From: Nannocystis bainbridge
GTDB taxonomy: Bacteria > Myxococcota_A > Polyangia > Nannocystales > Nannocystaceae
Reading direction: 5' to 3'
NCBI RefSeq assembly: GCF_028368995.1
Contig: NZ_JAQNDL010000005.1
Coordinates: 444,501-508,500 of the forward strand
Length of the DNA: 64,000 nt
A model generated the notes under the pieces. That model was not told where the DNA came from. It worked only from the letters and a program-made list of their open reading frames with translations, and did not search any database. Positions 45,349-54,760 of the stretch are shown here, piece after piece. The position numbers and the translations under genes are program-made. Each line of letters starts with the position of its first letter. Position 1 is the stretch's first letter.

Positions 45349-46410
45349 GTGTTCGCTGTGATGAAGCACTTCGACGTGATGCTCGGCATCGACCTGCACA
45401 TCTGCTGGCCGCCGCCCGCGCCCAAGCCGATCGGCCCCAAGCCGTACCTCACGATCATGCTGCTGCACGGCCTCCAGCCGCTGACGCCGATGATGGCGCC
45501 CTCGTGCCTGACCCTGGCCGGCATGACGATGCAGCGCGGCACCGACATCGGCCCGGGGATCCCGCACATCGGCCCGGCGAGCAAGCTGACCCCGATCGAC
45601 GTGCTGTTCAGCTCGTCGATCTCGTACTTCGGCCCGTCGACGTACGCCGCCGAGGCGATGCCGGTCGCGGCCGCGCTGGCGATGGGGATCAACATCAACG
45701 CCAACTGCTGGCACGTCGGCCCGATCCCCTCCGGGATCGTGATCTGCCCGACGACCCACTTCACAGGCATGACGCCCTTGGACATCCTGTTCGGCGTCGT
45801 CAGCTACGGCGTCGACTTCGCCTTCGAGGCCGCGACCGACAAGCTCGCCGATGTCCTCGGCCCCGCGCTCAGAAAACACGTCATCGGTCCGATCAGCGAC
45901 AAGCTGACGGCCAAGCTGGCCTCGAAGTCCGCCGCCGACGTCGCCGGCGGCGCGTCGGCGAAGACCGCGAGCGAGGCCGCCGGCAAGGCCTCCCCGCAGC
46001 TCGGCGCCCAGCGCCGCACCGGCCCCGCGGCGGGCCCGGCCACAGGCCCACGGCCCCCCGGCAAGACGCCCATGGCACGCCCCGCCGGCGCCCCGACGCT
46101 CGCCGCGCACCGCTCCCCGCCGGCGCGCCCGCGGACGCCTGCGGGGCCGAGCAGGCCGCCTCCGCACGTCTGGAAGCCCGGCAAGCCGAACCCGCAGCAG
46201 CGCCCGACGGGCCGCCCGACGCTCGGCGACCACCGCGTCCCCGACAAGGGCCCGAGCCTGTGGGAGATCTACCGCGACGTCGGCTACGACGCCCTGATCG
46301 AGCTGCTGCTCGAGGTGCCGATGGCGATCCCGCAGCAGTTCGTGGCGGACCTCTTGCCCTTGAGCGGCATCGAGGAGTTCGGCGCCCCGCGCGACGAGCA
46401 GGACGGCTGA
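45349..46410 (+). CDS. PAAR-like delivery protein with Ala/Pro-rich linker and unrecognised C-terminus
   Basis: 353 aa from GTG 45349 (ATG 45361 possible). The N-terminal 140 residues (FDVMLGIDLHICWPP, GPGIPHIGPASK, CWHVGPIPSGIVICPTTHFTGM) have the spaced His/Cys and Gly/Pro pattern of PAAR-like caps at the start of Rhs and related toxins. Residues 150-210 are helical and 210-310 an Ala/Pro/Arg-rich linker. The last 45 residues (WEIYRDVGYDALIELLLEVP) are too short for a known toxin. It may cap VgrG or recruit separate cargo. Confidence 0.65.
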   Translation: MFAVMKHFDVMLGIDLHICWPPPAPKPIGPKPYLTIMLLHGLQPLTPMMAPSCLTLAGMTMQRGTDIGPGIPHIGPASKLTPIDVLFSSSISYFGPSTYAAEAMPVAAALAMGININANCWHVGPIPSGIVICPTTHFTGMTPLDILFGVVSYGVDFAFEAATDKLADVLGPALRKHVIGPISDKLTAKLASKSAADVAGGASAKTASEAAGKASPQLGAQRRTGPAAGPATGPRPPGKTPMARPAGAPTLAAHRSPPARPRTPAGPSRPPPHVWKPGKPNPQQRPTGRPTLGDHRVPDKGPSLWEIYRDVGYDALIELLLEVPMAIPQQFVADLLPLSGIEEFGAPRDEQDG

Positions 46411-46413
46411 CCG

Positions 46414-47580
46414 ATGGGACATGTGCTTTCCGCCCCCTGCGACACCGCCGTCCAGCTGTCGGCGCCGCGCCCTGACGGCGAGTGGACGCTGACGCTCCTC
46501 GCCCGGCGCACCTACGAGGTCGACGGCGCCGGCCGTCTCGCGCCCGCGCCCGCGCAGCCCGGCCTGCGACCGACGCCCGAGTGGGACCCCGCCGACCCCG
46601 AGCGGCTGGTCGCCGACATGGACCTCTTCACCCACAAGCTGCGCACCGACCTCGTCGTACGCGGCCACGTCCACGGCGATGGCAAGGCCACGCGGCTGAC
46701 CGCCGAGGTGACGGTCGCCGGCCGCTCGCACCGCCTCTCGGTGTTCGGCGAGCGCCGCTGCACCCTCGACCGCACCGGGCGGATCGTCGTCTCCGAGCCG
46801 ACGCCGATCGAGCGCGTCCCGCTGCGTTACACCCACGCCTACGGCGGGCGCGACGCCACCTACGAGGCGACCCACGGCAACCCGCTGCGCCACGACCCGC
46901 GCTGGGCCGGCATGACCGCGCCGCAGATCGACGCCGCCTCGCCGTACCTGTACCCGCGCAACCCGTGCGGCCGCGGCTACCTGATCGAGGCCACGCGCGA
47001 CGCCGTCGACCGGCTCGCGCTGCCGCAGCTCGAGGATCCCACCGACCTGTTGAGCCCGACTCGCCTCACCGTCGGCGACTTCAAGGCGTGGTACCGCATG
47101 CCGCTGCCCCAGGGCACCGACTGGATCGACTACGGCTGGTACCCGCGCTGCGCCTTCTTCGGCGTGGTCCCGATCTGCAAGCGCTTCACGTCGCCGCCGG
47201 CCGAGGTCGTCCGCCAGCTCGTCCCGCCCGAGCTCGCCCCCGGCGACGGCAAGACGCTGGCGAACTTCCCCTTCGAGGCCGCGAGCGGCGCCTCGCTCCC
47301 CTTGCAGCTGCCGCACCTGCGCGGCGGCGAGCCGGTGGCGCTCGTGCACATCCACCCGCAGCGGCCGCGCTGGGAGCTCACGGTCCCGTTCGCACCCGCG
47401 CTCGCGGTCGACGCTCGTGACGGCACGGTCAGCCCGGTCGAGCCGGTCCTGCACACCCTGGTCCTCGAGCCCGACGTCGGCCGACTGACCGTCATATGGC
47501 GCGGCTCGGCCCCGGCGCTGCGCCGCTACCTGCCGCAAGAGCTGGCCACGATGCCGATGCGCGTCGCCTGGCGCGACTGA
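46414..47580 (+). CDS. DUF2169 protein, T6SS cargo accessory (copy 3)
   Basis: 388 aa. The family layout is visible: TLTLLARRTYEVDGAG, later VPLRYTHAYGGRDATYE, YLYPRNPCGRGYLIEAT, GWYPRCAFFGVVP, and a final VLEPDVGRLTVIWRG. It starts three bases after the PAAR-like gene and closes the island. It is longer than copies 1 and 2 by about 60 residues. Confidence 0.8.
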   Translation: MGHVLSAPCDTAVQLSAPRPDGEWTLTLLARRTYEVDGAGRLAPAPAQPGLRPTPEWDPADPERLVADMDLFTHKLRTDLVVRGHVHGDGKATRLTAEVTVAGRSHRLSVFGERRCTLDRTGRIVVSEPTPIERVPLRYTHAYGGRDATYEATHGNPLRHDPRWAGMTAPQIDAASPYLYPRNPCGRGYLIEATRDAVDRLALPQLEDPTDLLSPTRLTVGDFKAWYRMPLPQGTDWIDYGWYPRCAFFGVVPICKRFTSPPAEVVRQLVPPELAPGDGKTLANFPFEAASGASLPLQLPHLRGGEPVALVHIHPQRPRWELTVPFAPALAVDARDGTVSPVEPVLHTLVLEPDVGRLTVIWRGSAPALRRYLPQELATMPMRVAWRD

Positions 47581-47645
47581 CCGCCAGCGCGACGCGGGAG
47601 CCCGACGATGCGTCGTGGTCGCGACGGCGATATCGACTGCGATGA

Positions 47646-48104
47646 TTACTGTGCAGCGAGCTCGGCCTGACGCGCCAGGTCCGGGATCGCCTCGAGGTGG
47701 GTCACGCGGTGGCGGCGGTCGAGGAACCACAGGTAATGCGAATAGAAGAGCCCCTGGTAATGCGGCGAGTGCAGGTGGCGGCTGGTGTCGGCGTTGCGGT
47801 GGTGGCGGCGGTGCGTCTCGGCCCACCAGATCACCCCGCCTGCAGGGTCGTGCTGCCGAGCAGCGCCAGCAGGAACTGGAACGGCCGCGACGTCTTGAAC
47901 GCGCGGTGGGCGAAGTAGCGGTGGAACTGACCGTCAGCGCGAACATCCGCGCCGCGAAGCAGGCGGCGAACAGCGCGAACGCCGGCCACGACAGCCCGGT
48001 GACGACCACCCCGAGGCACAGCGCGTGGACCAGCAGGTAGAAGCCCGCCGCCGACCACGAGAGCTGCGCCAGCGCAGCGAACCCTTGCCCCGGTCGTCTC
48101 GCAT
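47646..48104 (-). pseudogene. Frameshifted, truncated fatty-acid desaturase remnant
   Basis: Reading from ATG 48104 on the minus strand, three frames must be joined to follow a membrane desaturase. QGFAALAQLSWSAAGFYLL and a membrane segment lie in one frame. GQFHRYFAHRAFKTSRPFQF (first His box) lies in a second. IWWAETHRRHHRNADTSRHL (second His box) and WFLDRRHRVTH lie in a third. At the second shift a GGGGTGA run creates a stop. The chain ends at about 150 residues, well short of acyl-CoA desaturases, and the third His box is absent. No product is expected. Confidence 0.75.
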
Positions 48105-48192
48105 CACCTCAGCTCCCGGCCGCCTCGAGCGGCCCCGCGTCGCCCGGGCGCACCGCCGGCAGCGGCGCCCCCGGCCGCCACTTGCGGTCGTG

Positions 48193-48487
48193 GCGTTCGC
48201 CAGCCCCCGCAAGGTGCTCGCGGGCGCCGCTCGCTGGACAGCGCCGAGCTTCTCGGCCCGCGACTTGTTCCGGCTCGAGCTCACCCTGAGCAACAAGGGG
48301 ACCCAGCAAATCTCGCTGCAGGACCCGATGGGGCTCAATGCCCGCGACTCGCTGCTGACCCTGCTCATCTCGCAGGTCCCGACTCGGGAGGTCCCGTCGC
48401 CGGCACCGAACCGCGTCACCATCACGCCCCCGATGCTCTCCCGCCCCGACCAGGCCCAGCCCCACGCCAAAAAGCCGCCAGGCTCGC
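48193..48487 (+). pseudogene. Second copy of part of the immunity-like gene
   Basis: Matches 39194-39488 at about 95% by eye, with LVLAGAARWTAPSF-type sequence retained in frame. It lacks the gene's start (about 120 codons) and end. It is followed at once by the stop end of the cysteine hydrolase gene. It is an orphan fragment, or the left-over edge of a recombination. Confidence 0.85.
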
Positions 48488-49111
48488 TCAGCGCGCGGGC
48501 AGCGAGGCCACGAGCTCCTGTGTCGTGACGATCGCGTGGGCGTACGTCGGCCCGTTGATCTCGTGGGCCGCGCGCATCGCCTCCTCGGACATCGCCGCGG
48601 TCGCGTCCTTGACGAGGGTCACGTGGTAGCCGAGCTCGACCGCGAACCGGCTCGTGCATTCGATGCACGTGTTGGCGATGAGGCCGACCGCGATCACCCG
48701 CGCGATGCCGTGCTGCTTCAGCAGCATGTCGAGGTCGGTGTTGGCGAACCCGCTCGAGCCCCAGTGCTCCTTGACGACGATGTCGCCCGGCTGCGGCGCG
48801 AAGTCGGGGTGCCACTCGCCGCCCCAGCTGCCCCTGGCGAACACCTGCGTGCGGGCGGCGTTCTGCTGGTACGGGTTCGCGCGCTGCCAGCTCTCGAGGT
48901 CGCCCGGCTCCCAGCGGCGGTGCGGGACGATGAAAACGCGGATCTTCGCGGCACGGACCGCCGCGACCACCGCCCGCAAATTGTCGAGCAGGCCGACCTT
49001 CTCGGCCACGTCGCGGAGACGCGGCCAGACCTTCCCGCCCTCCGAGAGGAAGTCGTTGTACGGATCGACGAACAGGAGCGCGGTTCTTTCGGCGGGGTAC
49101 GAGTCGGTCAT
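48488..49111 (-). CDS. Isochorismatase-like cysteine hydrolase
   Basis: 207 aa. The family triad is visible: Asp 16 in LLFVDPYNDF, Lys 114 in VVKEHWGSSGF and Cys 149 in LIANTCIECTSR, with the cis-peptide-type GLIANT just before. Members hydrolyse amides such as nicotinamide or cleave isochorismate; the exact substrate is not clear. AGAGAA lies before the ATG. It sits amid decayed genes, but its own frame is intact. Confidence 0.85.
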   Translation of the reverse strand: MTDSYPAERTALLFVDPYNDFLSEGGKVWPRLRDVAEKVGLLDNLRAVVAAVRAAKIRVFIVPHRRWEPGDLESWQRANPYQQNAARTQVFARGSWGGEWHPDFAPQPGDIVVKEHWGSSGFANTDLDMLLKQHGIARVIAVGLIANTCIECTSRFAVELGYHVTLVKDATAAMSEEAMRAAHEINGPTYAHAIVTTQELVASLPAR

Positions 49112-49644
49112 GTTATTTCTCTTTCGTGCGGGACACTGTCGGCGCGACGGTCCCGGCCGCGCAGCTCCTCAGGTATGGCGCAGCTCCGCAGCGAAGAAAA
49201 CCCGACCAACGTCGGGGCCGGGCGATTTCCACATGTTCACTGCGGCTTGAAAGCGACGTTGCCGCTGTACGCGTCGACAGGTCCGCCGACAGCAGGCGCC
49301 TCGATCTCGATGTCACGTTCAGCCTGGCTCGCTGTCCTTCAGGACAAGTTCCGAACGCCATGTTCTTCGCATCATGTGTTTCCTCGATCCCGCGCGCACC
49401 GAGCACCTCCGCGGTGACCTCGGTCGCGTCACCCCGGAGCCTGCCGACGCCGTCGCTTGCGGGAAGACCCTGATGCGTCACTCTCCGCCGCCGGCCTTCG
49501 CGGTACCGCCGCTGCCGCTCCGCGTGCCGCCTCGCGCCCACGGCGGATTGTTGGTAGCGGCGTCCCGCGAGCCGAAGCGACGCCCTCCGCTGCTCCCGTG
49601 CGCACTCCGGCCCGCAGTACAGCGGGCCGAGGCCCAGCTGGCCC
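49112..49644. other. Intergenic/decayed DNA, no intact gene
   Basis: About 530 bases. A 14-base inverted repeat, TGTCCTTCAGGACA, lies at 49338-49351. From about 49610 a different reading frame (AVQRAEAQLARRPA) may be what remains of the N-terminal start of the epoxide-hydrolase gene. Confidence 0.35.
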
Positions 49645-49812
49645 GACGCCCTGCCCGACGTCGGTTGGTCCCTCGGCCCTCCGCCGGAGTACCTGCGCGG
49701 GCTGGCGACCTACTGGCGCACCACCTACGACTGGCGCCGGCACGAGGCGCGGCTCAACGCGCACCCGCAGTACACCACCACCATCGACGGCCAGACGATC
49801 CACTTCCTGCAC

Positions 49813-50715
49813 GTGCGCTCGCCCGAGCCGGACGCGCTGCCGCTGATCGTCACCCACGGCTGGCCGAGCAACGTCGTCGAGTACCTCGAAGTCATCGGCC
49901 CGCTCACTGACCCTCGCGCCCATGGCGGCGATCCAGGGGACGCGTTCCACCTCGTCATCCCCTCGCTGCCGGGCTATGGCCTGTCCGGCCCGACGCACGA
50001 GCCCGGGTGGGGCGCCGTCCGGATCGCTCGCGCCTGGTCCGAGCTGATGCGACGCCTCGGCTACGCGCGCTACGGCGCCCAGGGCGGCGACTGGGGCACG
50101 TGGATCTCCCGCGAGCTCGGCCTCCTCGACCCCGCCGTCGTCGGCCTGCACGCCAACGGCTTCATCACCTGGCCGTCGGGTGACCCGGCCGAGCTCGAGG
50201 GCCTCTCGCCCGCCGAGCAGCGGCGGCTCGCCGGCGCCGACTACTACCTGCGCGAGCTCTACGGCTACAAGAAGATCCAGTCGACTCGCCCACAGTCGCT
50301 CGCGTACGCGCTCGCGGACTCGCCGGTCGGCCTGCTCGTCTGGATCGTCGGCGTGCTCAAGGAGTGGACCGACTGCCGCGACTCACCCGAGGACGCGATC
50401 GACCGCGACGCGATCCTGACCAACGTCACGCTGTACTGGCTGACCAACACCGCGGGCTCCGCGGCGCGCTCGTTCCTCGAGACCCCCGACACCCCCGACG
50501 ACGCCGACCTCTCGGCCGTGCAGCGGGCGACGCTGCCAATCGGCGTCGCCGTGTTCCCGCGCGACATCATCGCTCCGATCCGCCGCTTCGCCGAGCGCGA
50601 CAACCACGTCGTGCACTGGACCGAGTTCGAGCGCGGCGGCACCTTCGCCGCGCTCGAGCAGCCCGACCTTTACGTCGCCGACGTGCGCGCGTTCTTCCGC
50701 CGCGTGCGCGCCTGA
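49813..50715 (+). CDS. Epoxide hydrolase-like protein, 5'-truncated and missing the catalytic His (probable pseudogene)
   Basis: 300 aa from GTG 49813. The alpha/beta-hydrolase core is clear: LIVTHGWPSNVVEYLEVI and nucleophile GAQGGDWGTW. Homology continues upstream in frame to about 49645 (SWPDALPDVGWSLGPPPEYL, part of the EHN domain), but no start codon exists between the stop at 49555 and 49813. The start of EHN appears in another frame, so a deletion with frameshift is likely. In the C-terminal motif usually GGHFAA the His is Thr (GGTFAALEQPDLY). Both defects suggest loss of activity. Confidence 0.7.
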   Translation: MRSPEPDALPLIVTHGWPSNVVEYLEVIGPLTDPRAHGGDPGDAFHLVIPSLPGYGLSGPTHEPGWGAVRIARAWSELMRRLGYARYGAQGGDWGTWISRELGLLDPAVVGLHANGFITWPSGDPAELEGLSPAEQRRLAGADYYLRELYGYKKIQSTRPQSLAYALADSPVGLLVWIVGVLKEWTDCRDSPEDAIDRDAILTNVTLYWLTNTAGSAARSFLETPDTPDDADLSAVQRATLPIGVAVFPRDIIAPIRRFAERDNHVVHWTEFERGGTFAALEQPDLYVADVRAFFRRVRA

Positions 50716-50755
50716 TCGAAAACACGTCCACGAACCCGCCCACCGACGCCTGGCT
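50715..50755 (+). repeat. 41-bp direct repeat, copy A
   Basis: Matches 55015-55055 at 38 of 41 positions in the same orientation. It begins at the stop of the epoxide-hydrolase-like gene. The two copies are 4300 bases apart and bracket the M36-type protease gene. Confidence 0.8.
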
Positions 50756-50965
50756 GATGTCTCGGGGGGTCCCTCGTCGCCGGGTGGTTACGCCGCGACG
50801 CCCGGACCCACGGGATCGAGGCGTGGCCTTTGCGAGTGCACAAATAGAAGCTGCAGCGAGATCGATGTACCCGATGTCGACGTGCCAGTGTCGGCGCAGG
50901 CGGTCGGGCTGCCGGGAACTGACCGCTTTTGAGAGGCTCGTAGGTCTGCGATGCTGGGGCTTCAC
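50756..50965 (-). mobile_element. Possible transposase scrap (integrase-core-like)
   Basis: On the minus strand, 50890-50819 reads HWHVDIGYIDLAAASICAL, similar to the first Asp motif of integrase-core transposases (WHvDltYid). Flanking frames do not extend it. There are no terminal repeats or full gene, so this is at most a remnant. Confidence 0.3.
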
Positions 50966-51103
50966 TGGATGTTGCGGCCCGCGTTCTTGCTCCCTCCGCA
51001 GAGGCTCTTGACGCCCGCTCGGGCCGCGGCGATTTCTCGCCGCGCCTGGGGCCTGCGACCGGCCGCGACGGCGCCATCGCCCGCGTCCCCGCGCGGCAGC
51101 GCT

Positions 51104-54100
51104 TCAAACGGCGCGACGGCGCCGGCGCAACGCCAGGAGGGGCAGTGCCAGCCCCGCGAGCCAGCCGCCGCGGGGATCGGCGACGCAGCCGCAGCCGGTC
51201 TCCGCGCCCGCGCTCATGCCTCCGGAGTCGGACTCGTCGCTCGAAGTACCGGTCGGCTCGTCGGGGCCGGTGGTCGGGTCGGCGGGACCGCCCGTCGTGG
51301 GCTCGTCCGGATTGGGCATGCAGACGGCGGCATCGTCGACCCACCGCGGGAAGGGAGCGTCGACGATCCCCTCGAAGCGGAAGTTGTCGAGCGTCCACCC
51401 GGGGGCGCTGAGGACCGTATCGGTGGCGAGCCGGAAGCGAATGCGCATGGTCAGGCCGGCCAGCATCGTGCCGAAGTCGAGGACGACGGGGTTCATCTTC
51501 GGGTAATCCGGGCTGGTCTTGACGAAGGCGTAGCGCTTCACGAGCGGATTATCGCTGGCGACGATCGTGCCGTTGTATCCGATGTCGCCGACGACCTTGG
51601 TAGCGTCTTGCCAGGTCTCGCCGTCGTCGTCGGACAGCTCGATGACGCCGCCGTCCCATGCGTAGCCGCCGTAGGCGTCGAAGGCGTACGCGTGGTCGAA
51701 GGCCAGTGTGAAGTCCTGGTCTTCGGCGACGGTGAAGGCCGGCGAGACGAGGGCGGCGTCGGTCGGCGCGCCGCGGTCCCTGCCGTGCCAGACGTGGCTG
51801 TCGGGCCCGGACTCGCGTGCCCACACCAGCGAGCCGTCGTCGCCGGTGAGCGTCCAGGCAGCGGCTACCTCGACGTCGTCCTCGCTCGCGCCGGTGAGCG
51901 CTGCGTCGGCCTGCACCGTCGCATGCAAGAGCTGCTCGGCCGGCGACTCGCACCCGCCGGGCGTCGTCAGTCGCACGCGCAGCGCCACGGGCGTGGGCTC
52001 GGTCATGCCGGCGTCCAGCGCCACGGGGATCGCCCCCGTGCCGGCCTGCTGCGGCCCGAGCTCGGGCAGGGCGAACACGGGCCCGTCGGGGAACACCAGG
52101 CCCGGCGGCGGATCGACGATCTCGACCGTCGCGCCGGCGAGCGGGACGGTGCCGCCGTTGTAGACCTCGAACGCGAGGCGACCGATCTCGCCGTCGTCGA
52201 GGATGCCGTCCTCGTCGCACGAGAGGATGCTGTCGTCGAGGGTCGCGCCGAGCAGCACGCCGCGGCCGCGCAGCTCGTAGTCCTCGACCACGTGCTCGAG
52301 GGTCGTCGAGAACTTGGGCGGTGACTCGGCGCAGCTGCCCGCGCCGCGGTCGGCGAAGGCCGCGGCGACGGCGAGCATGTCGGCCTCGCTGGTGGCGGCG
52401 ATCGCCATGAGAATCGCGTCTCGCTGCTCGGTGAAGGTCGGCTCGAACGGCGCGAGCATCATGCCGGCGACGACGTAGTCCGACATCCTGCGTCGGACGG
52501 CCTCGAAGCCGAGGTCGTCGGCGTGGAGCTCCTGCAGCGCGACGTAGCTGTCCCACAGCATCTCCGCCCACACCTGCCCGGCGTTGTGCTGCTGACTGTT
52601 GGGGTAGCCGTTCGGGCTGAACAGCGGACCCTCGGGCAGGAGCACGTCGTCGCCGATGTGGCGGAACGTCAGCGGGTTGATGGCGAAGTCGGTCGAATAG
52701 ACGTACTGGCGCCCGTTGAAGAACTGGGTCGGGTCGATCGAGGCCCAGGGCGCGTAGTTGAGGGTCCCGTGGAGGTCGTCGCCCTCGCGGACGCTCATCA
52801 ACATCGCGTTGAAGTCGCCCCAACCCTCGCTCTCGGCCAGGCAGGTCCGGCTGCCGCACTCGACGAGGCGAACATGCAAGAAGTGGCCGAACTCGTGCGC
52901 GATCATCAGCGAATCGAGGCCGGCATCGCGGGTGGGGCCCTGCTCCGCGGCCATGTGCACGGTGAGCTCGGGGCCCGCGAGCGCAGCCTTGAGGGCGTCA
53001 CCGTCGGCGAGGGTGATGCCGACGGTCGGGATGGTGGGGTTCATGATCGAGGGATCTTCGATGGGCACCAGCGGCTCGGCGGCCGCGACGTCGTCGGCGA
53101 TCAGCACCCCGACCGCGCCGGCGGTCCGGGCGCGATGGACCTGGGTCTCGAAGGCGCACTCGCCCCGGTCGACGAGGACGATCTTGCCCTTCACGTCGTT
53201 GACCGGCGCCTCGCAGCCGTCGCTGGTGCTCGCGCCGACACCATCGTCGCAGAGGACCAGCGGCGCGGTGAGGTCGTAGGCCACGGGCCCGAACTCGGCG
53301 ACCTGCCCGTCGAGCGCCAGGCCCAGCGGCTCCACCGACAAATCGCCGAGCGTGCTGAGCCCCTCGAACAGGCGCAGCCGCAAGCGCGGCGACACGCCGT
53401 CGAGCGTGAACGACATGCTGGCGTTGTTGCGCAGGCCGCTCTGCCACCCGTTCAGGTTCTCGACCAGCATCGGATCGCCGTCCTCGCCGCCGCGCCCGTA
53501 GTTGTCGAGCTGCGCGTTGCCGGTCGCCTCGACCAGGCCCGAGTCGTACCACCAGTCGTGCTGCCAATTGGTGACGTAGAAGGCGTGCGTCAGCGCGGCC
53601 ATGAGCTGATCCTCGCTGGCCGTGGCCGCCTGCGTGAAGTCATAGGTGCGATCGAACACGCCTGGGTCCGTGACGGTGGCACGAAAGCGGTTCTCGACCG
53701 GGTCCGGGTCCAGGGAATCGGTGTAGGCGTCGACGTTGTTGCCGACGGTCTGGGTCGCGTTCGCGGGCAGCCACGGATCGGGGACGCCCTCGGGGTTGGT
53801 GTTGAGGCCCTCGACCATGACGAGCGCGGCGTCCGAGTAGCCGTCCGGGACGACGCCGGGGACACCGGTCGGGTGGGGGTTGAAATCGGCGAGCGGACCG
53901 TCGAGCGGCCGACGATCGCCGGGATCGGCGTACACTCGATACTGATGGGCGTGATGGGTGCCGTCGTGGCGCATCAACAGCCGGTCGTCGTCGGCGGCGA
54001 CGACGTATTGAAAGACATCGTCGCGGGCCCCGAGCCGGGTCTGCAGCTCGACGAGGTAGGCGGCGACGAGGACCTCGCCGAGCGGGAAATAGACCGGCCG

Positions 54101-54760
54101 CGCTCGCGCTGGCGCGAGGAATCGCAGGCCCTGGCCCGCGGCGGACTCAGGTTTGCTCGCCGCCGCGAAGCTTCGCCACGGGTGCCGCCCCTCGATCTCG
54201 ACGAGCGGCACGGCGACGCCCTCGCCGTGCAGGTCGCGCAACGCGACAGCGATCGCTGCCGCGGGCGTGGACCCGAACGGGCGCGCCGCGCCAGGGTGCG
54301 CACCGGGGTGCAGCGCCCCGGAGATGGCCACGAGGCGCCGCTCGCGGTCGAGCAGCAGCTTGACGTCCCCGTGGTACAGGTCGACGCCGGCGACGGTCTG
54401 CCGCAGGGCGACGATGATGCCGCCGCGGCCGGTGTCGTGGACGAAGAGGGTCCGTGCCCCGGCGATCACGTGCGGCGTCGCCCCATACGCATCGGCGTGG
54501 CGCCCCAGCTGCGCGCGCGCGGCAGCCTCCGGCGAGCGCGACGCCGGCTGCGGCTCCCCGCGCGGTACCCACATCAAGGAAGGCGCGCCCCGCCCGGGCA
54601 CTCGAGCGACCGCGACGCCACCCTGGACGAGCGTGGGCGCCACCTGGGGTTCGAGCGCCGATGCGTCGAAATTCAACCTCGGACCCGCCGCGTCGACGGC
54701 AGCGACCAGCGCGACGAGCGTGGAGAGCGTGGAGAAGGTAGAAGCCAGGAATAAAGACAT
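51104..54760 (-). CDS. Secreted M36 (fungalysin)-type metalloprotease with PA domain and MYXO-CTERM tail
   Basis: 1218 aa from ATG 54760 (a TTG at 54769 would add three residues). Signal peptide, then a propeptide to about 270. The catalytic domain is split by a PA domain near 520-580 (KGKIVLVDRGECAFETQVHR). Zinc site HEFGH at 622-626 and the third ligand in ESEGWGDFNAML match M36. A C-terminal region holds beta-sandwich repeats and a jelly-roll-type domain. It ends with a Thr/Gly linker, a GCGC pair, a hydrophobic span and an Arg cluster (LALRRRRRAV), the MYXO-CTERM sorting pattern. Likely a surface or secreted protease used in feeding. Confidence 0.9.
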   Translation of the reverse strand: MSLFLASTFSTLSTLVALVAAVDAAGPRLNFDASALEPQVAPTLVQGGVAVARVPGRGAPSLMWVPRGEPQPASRSPEAAARAQLGRHADAYGATPHVIAGARTLFVHDTGRGGIIVALRQTVAGVDLYHGDVKLLLDRERRLVAISGALHPGAHPGAARPFGSTPAAAIAVALRDLHGEGVAVPLVEIEGRHPWRSFAAASKPESAAGQGLRFLAPARARPVYFPLGEVLVAAYLVELQTRLGARDDVFQYVVAADDDRLLMRHDGTHHAHQYRVYADPGDRRPLDGPLADFNPHPTGVPGVVPDGYSDAALVMVEGLNTNPEGVPDPWLPANATQTVGNNVDAYTDSLDPDPVENRFRATVTDPGVFDRTYDFTQAATASEDQLMAALTHAFYVTNWQHDWWYDSGLVEATGNAQLDNYGRGGEDGDPMLVENLNGWQSGLRNNASMSFTLDGVSPRLRLRLFEGLSTLGDLSVEPLGLALDGQVAEFGPVAYDLTAPLVLCDDGVGASTSDGCEAPVNDVKGKIVLVDRGECAFETQVHRARTAGAVGVLIADDVAAAEPLVPIEDPSIMNPTIPTVGITLADGDALKAALAGPELTVHMAAEQGPTRDAGLDSLMIAHEFGHFLHVRLVECGSRTCLAESEGWGDFNAMLMSVREGDDLHGTLNYAPWASIDPTQFFNGRQYVYSTDFAINPLTFRHIGDDVLLPEGPLFSPNGYPNSQQHNAGQVWAEMLWDSYVALQELHADDLGFEAVRRRMSDYVVAGMMLAPFEPTFTEQRDAILMAIAATSEADMLAVAAAFADRGAGSCAESPPKFSTTLEHVVEDYELRGRGVLLGATLDDSILSCDEDGILDDGEIGRLAFEVYNGGTVPLAGATVEIVDPPPGLVFPDGPVFALPELGPQQAGTGAIPVALDAGMTEPTPVALRVRLTTPGGCESPAEQLLHATVQADAALTGASEDDVEVAAAWTLTGDDGSLVWARESGPDSHVWHGRDRGAPTDAALVSPAFTVAEDQDFTLAFDHAYAFDAYGGYAWDGGVIELSDDDGETWQDATKVVGDIGYNGTIVASDNPLVKRYAFVKTSPDYPKMNPVVLDFGTMLAGLTMRIRFRLATDTVLSAPGWTLDNFRFEGIVDAPFPRWVDDAAVCMPNPDEPTTGGPADPTTGPDEPTGTSSDESDSGGMSAGAETGCGCVADPRGGWLAGLALPLLALRRRRRAV

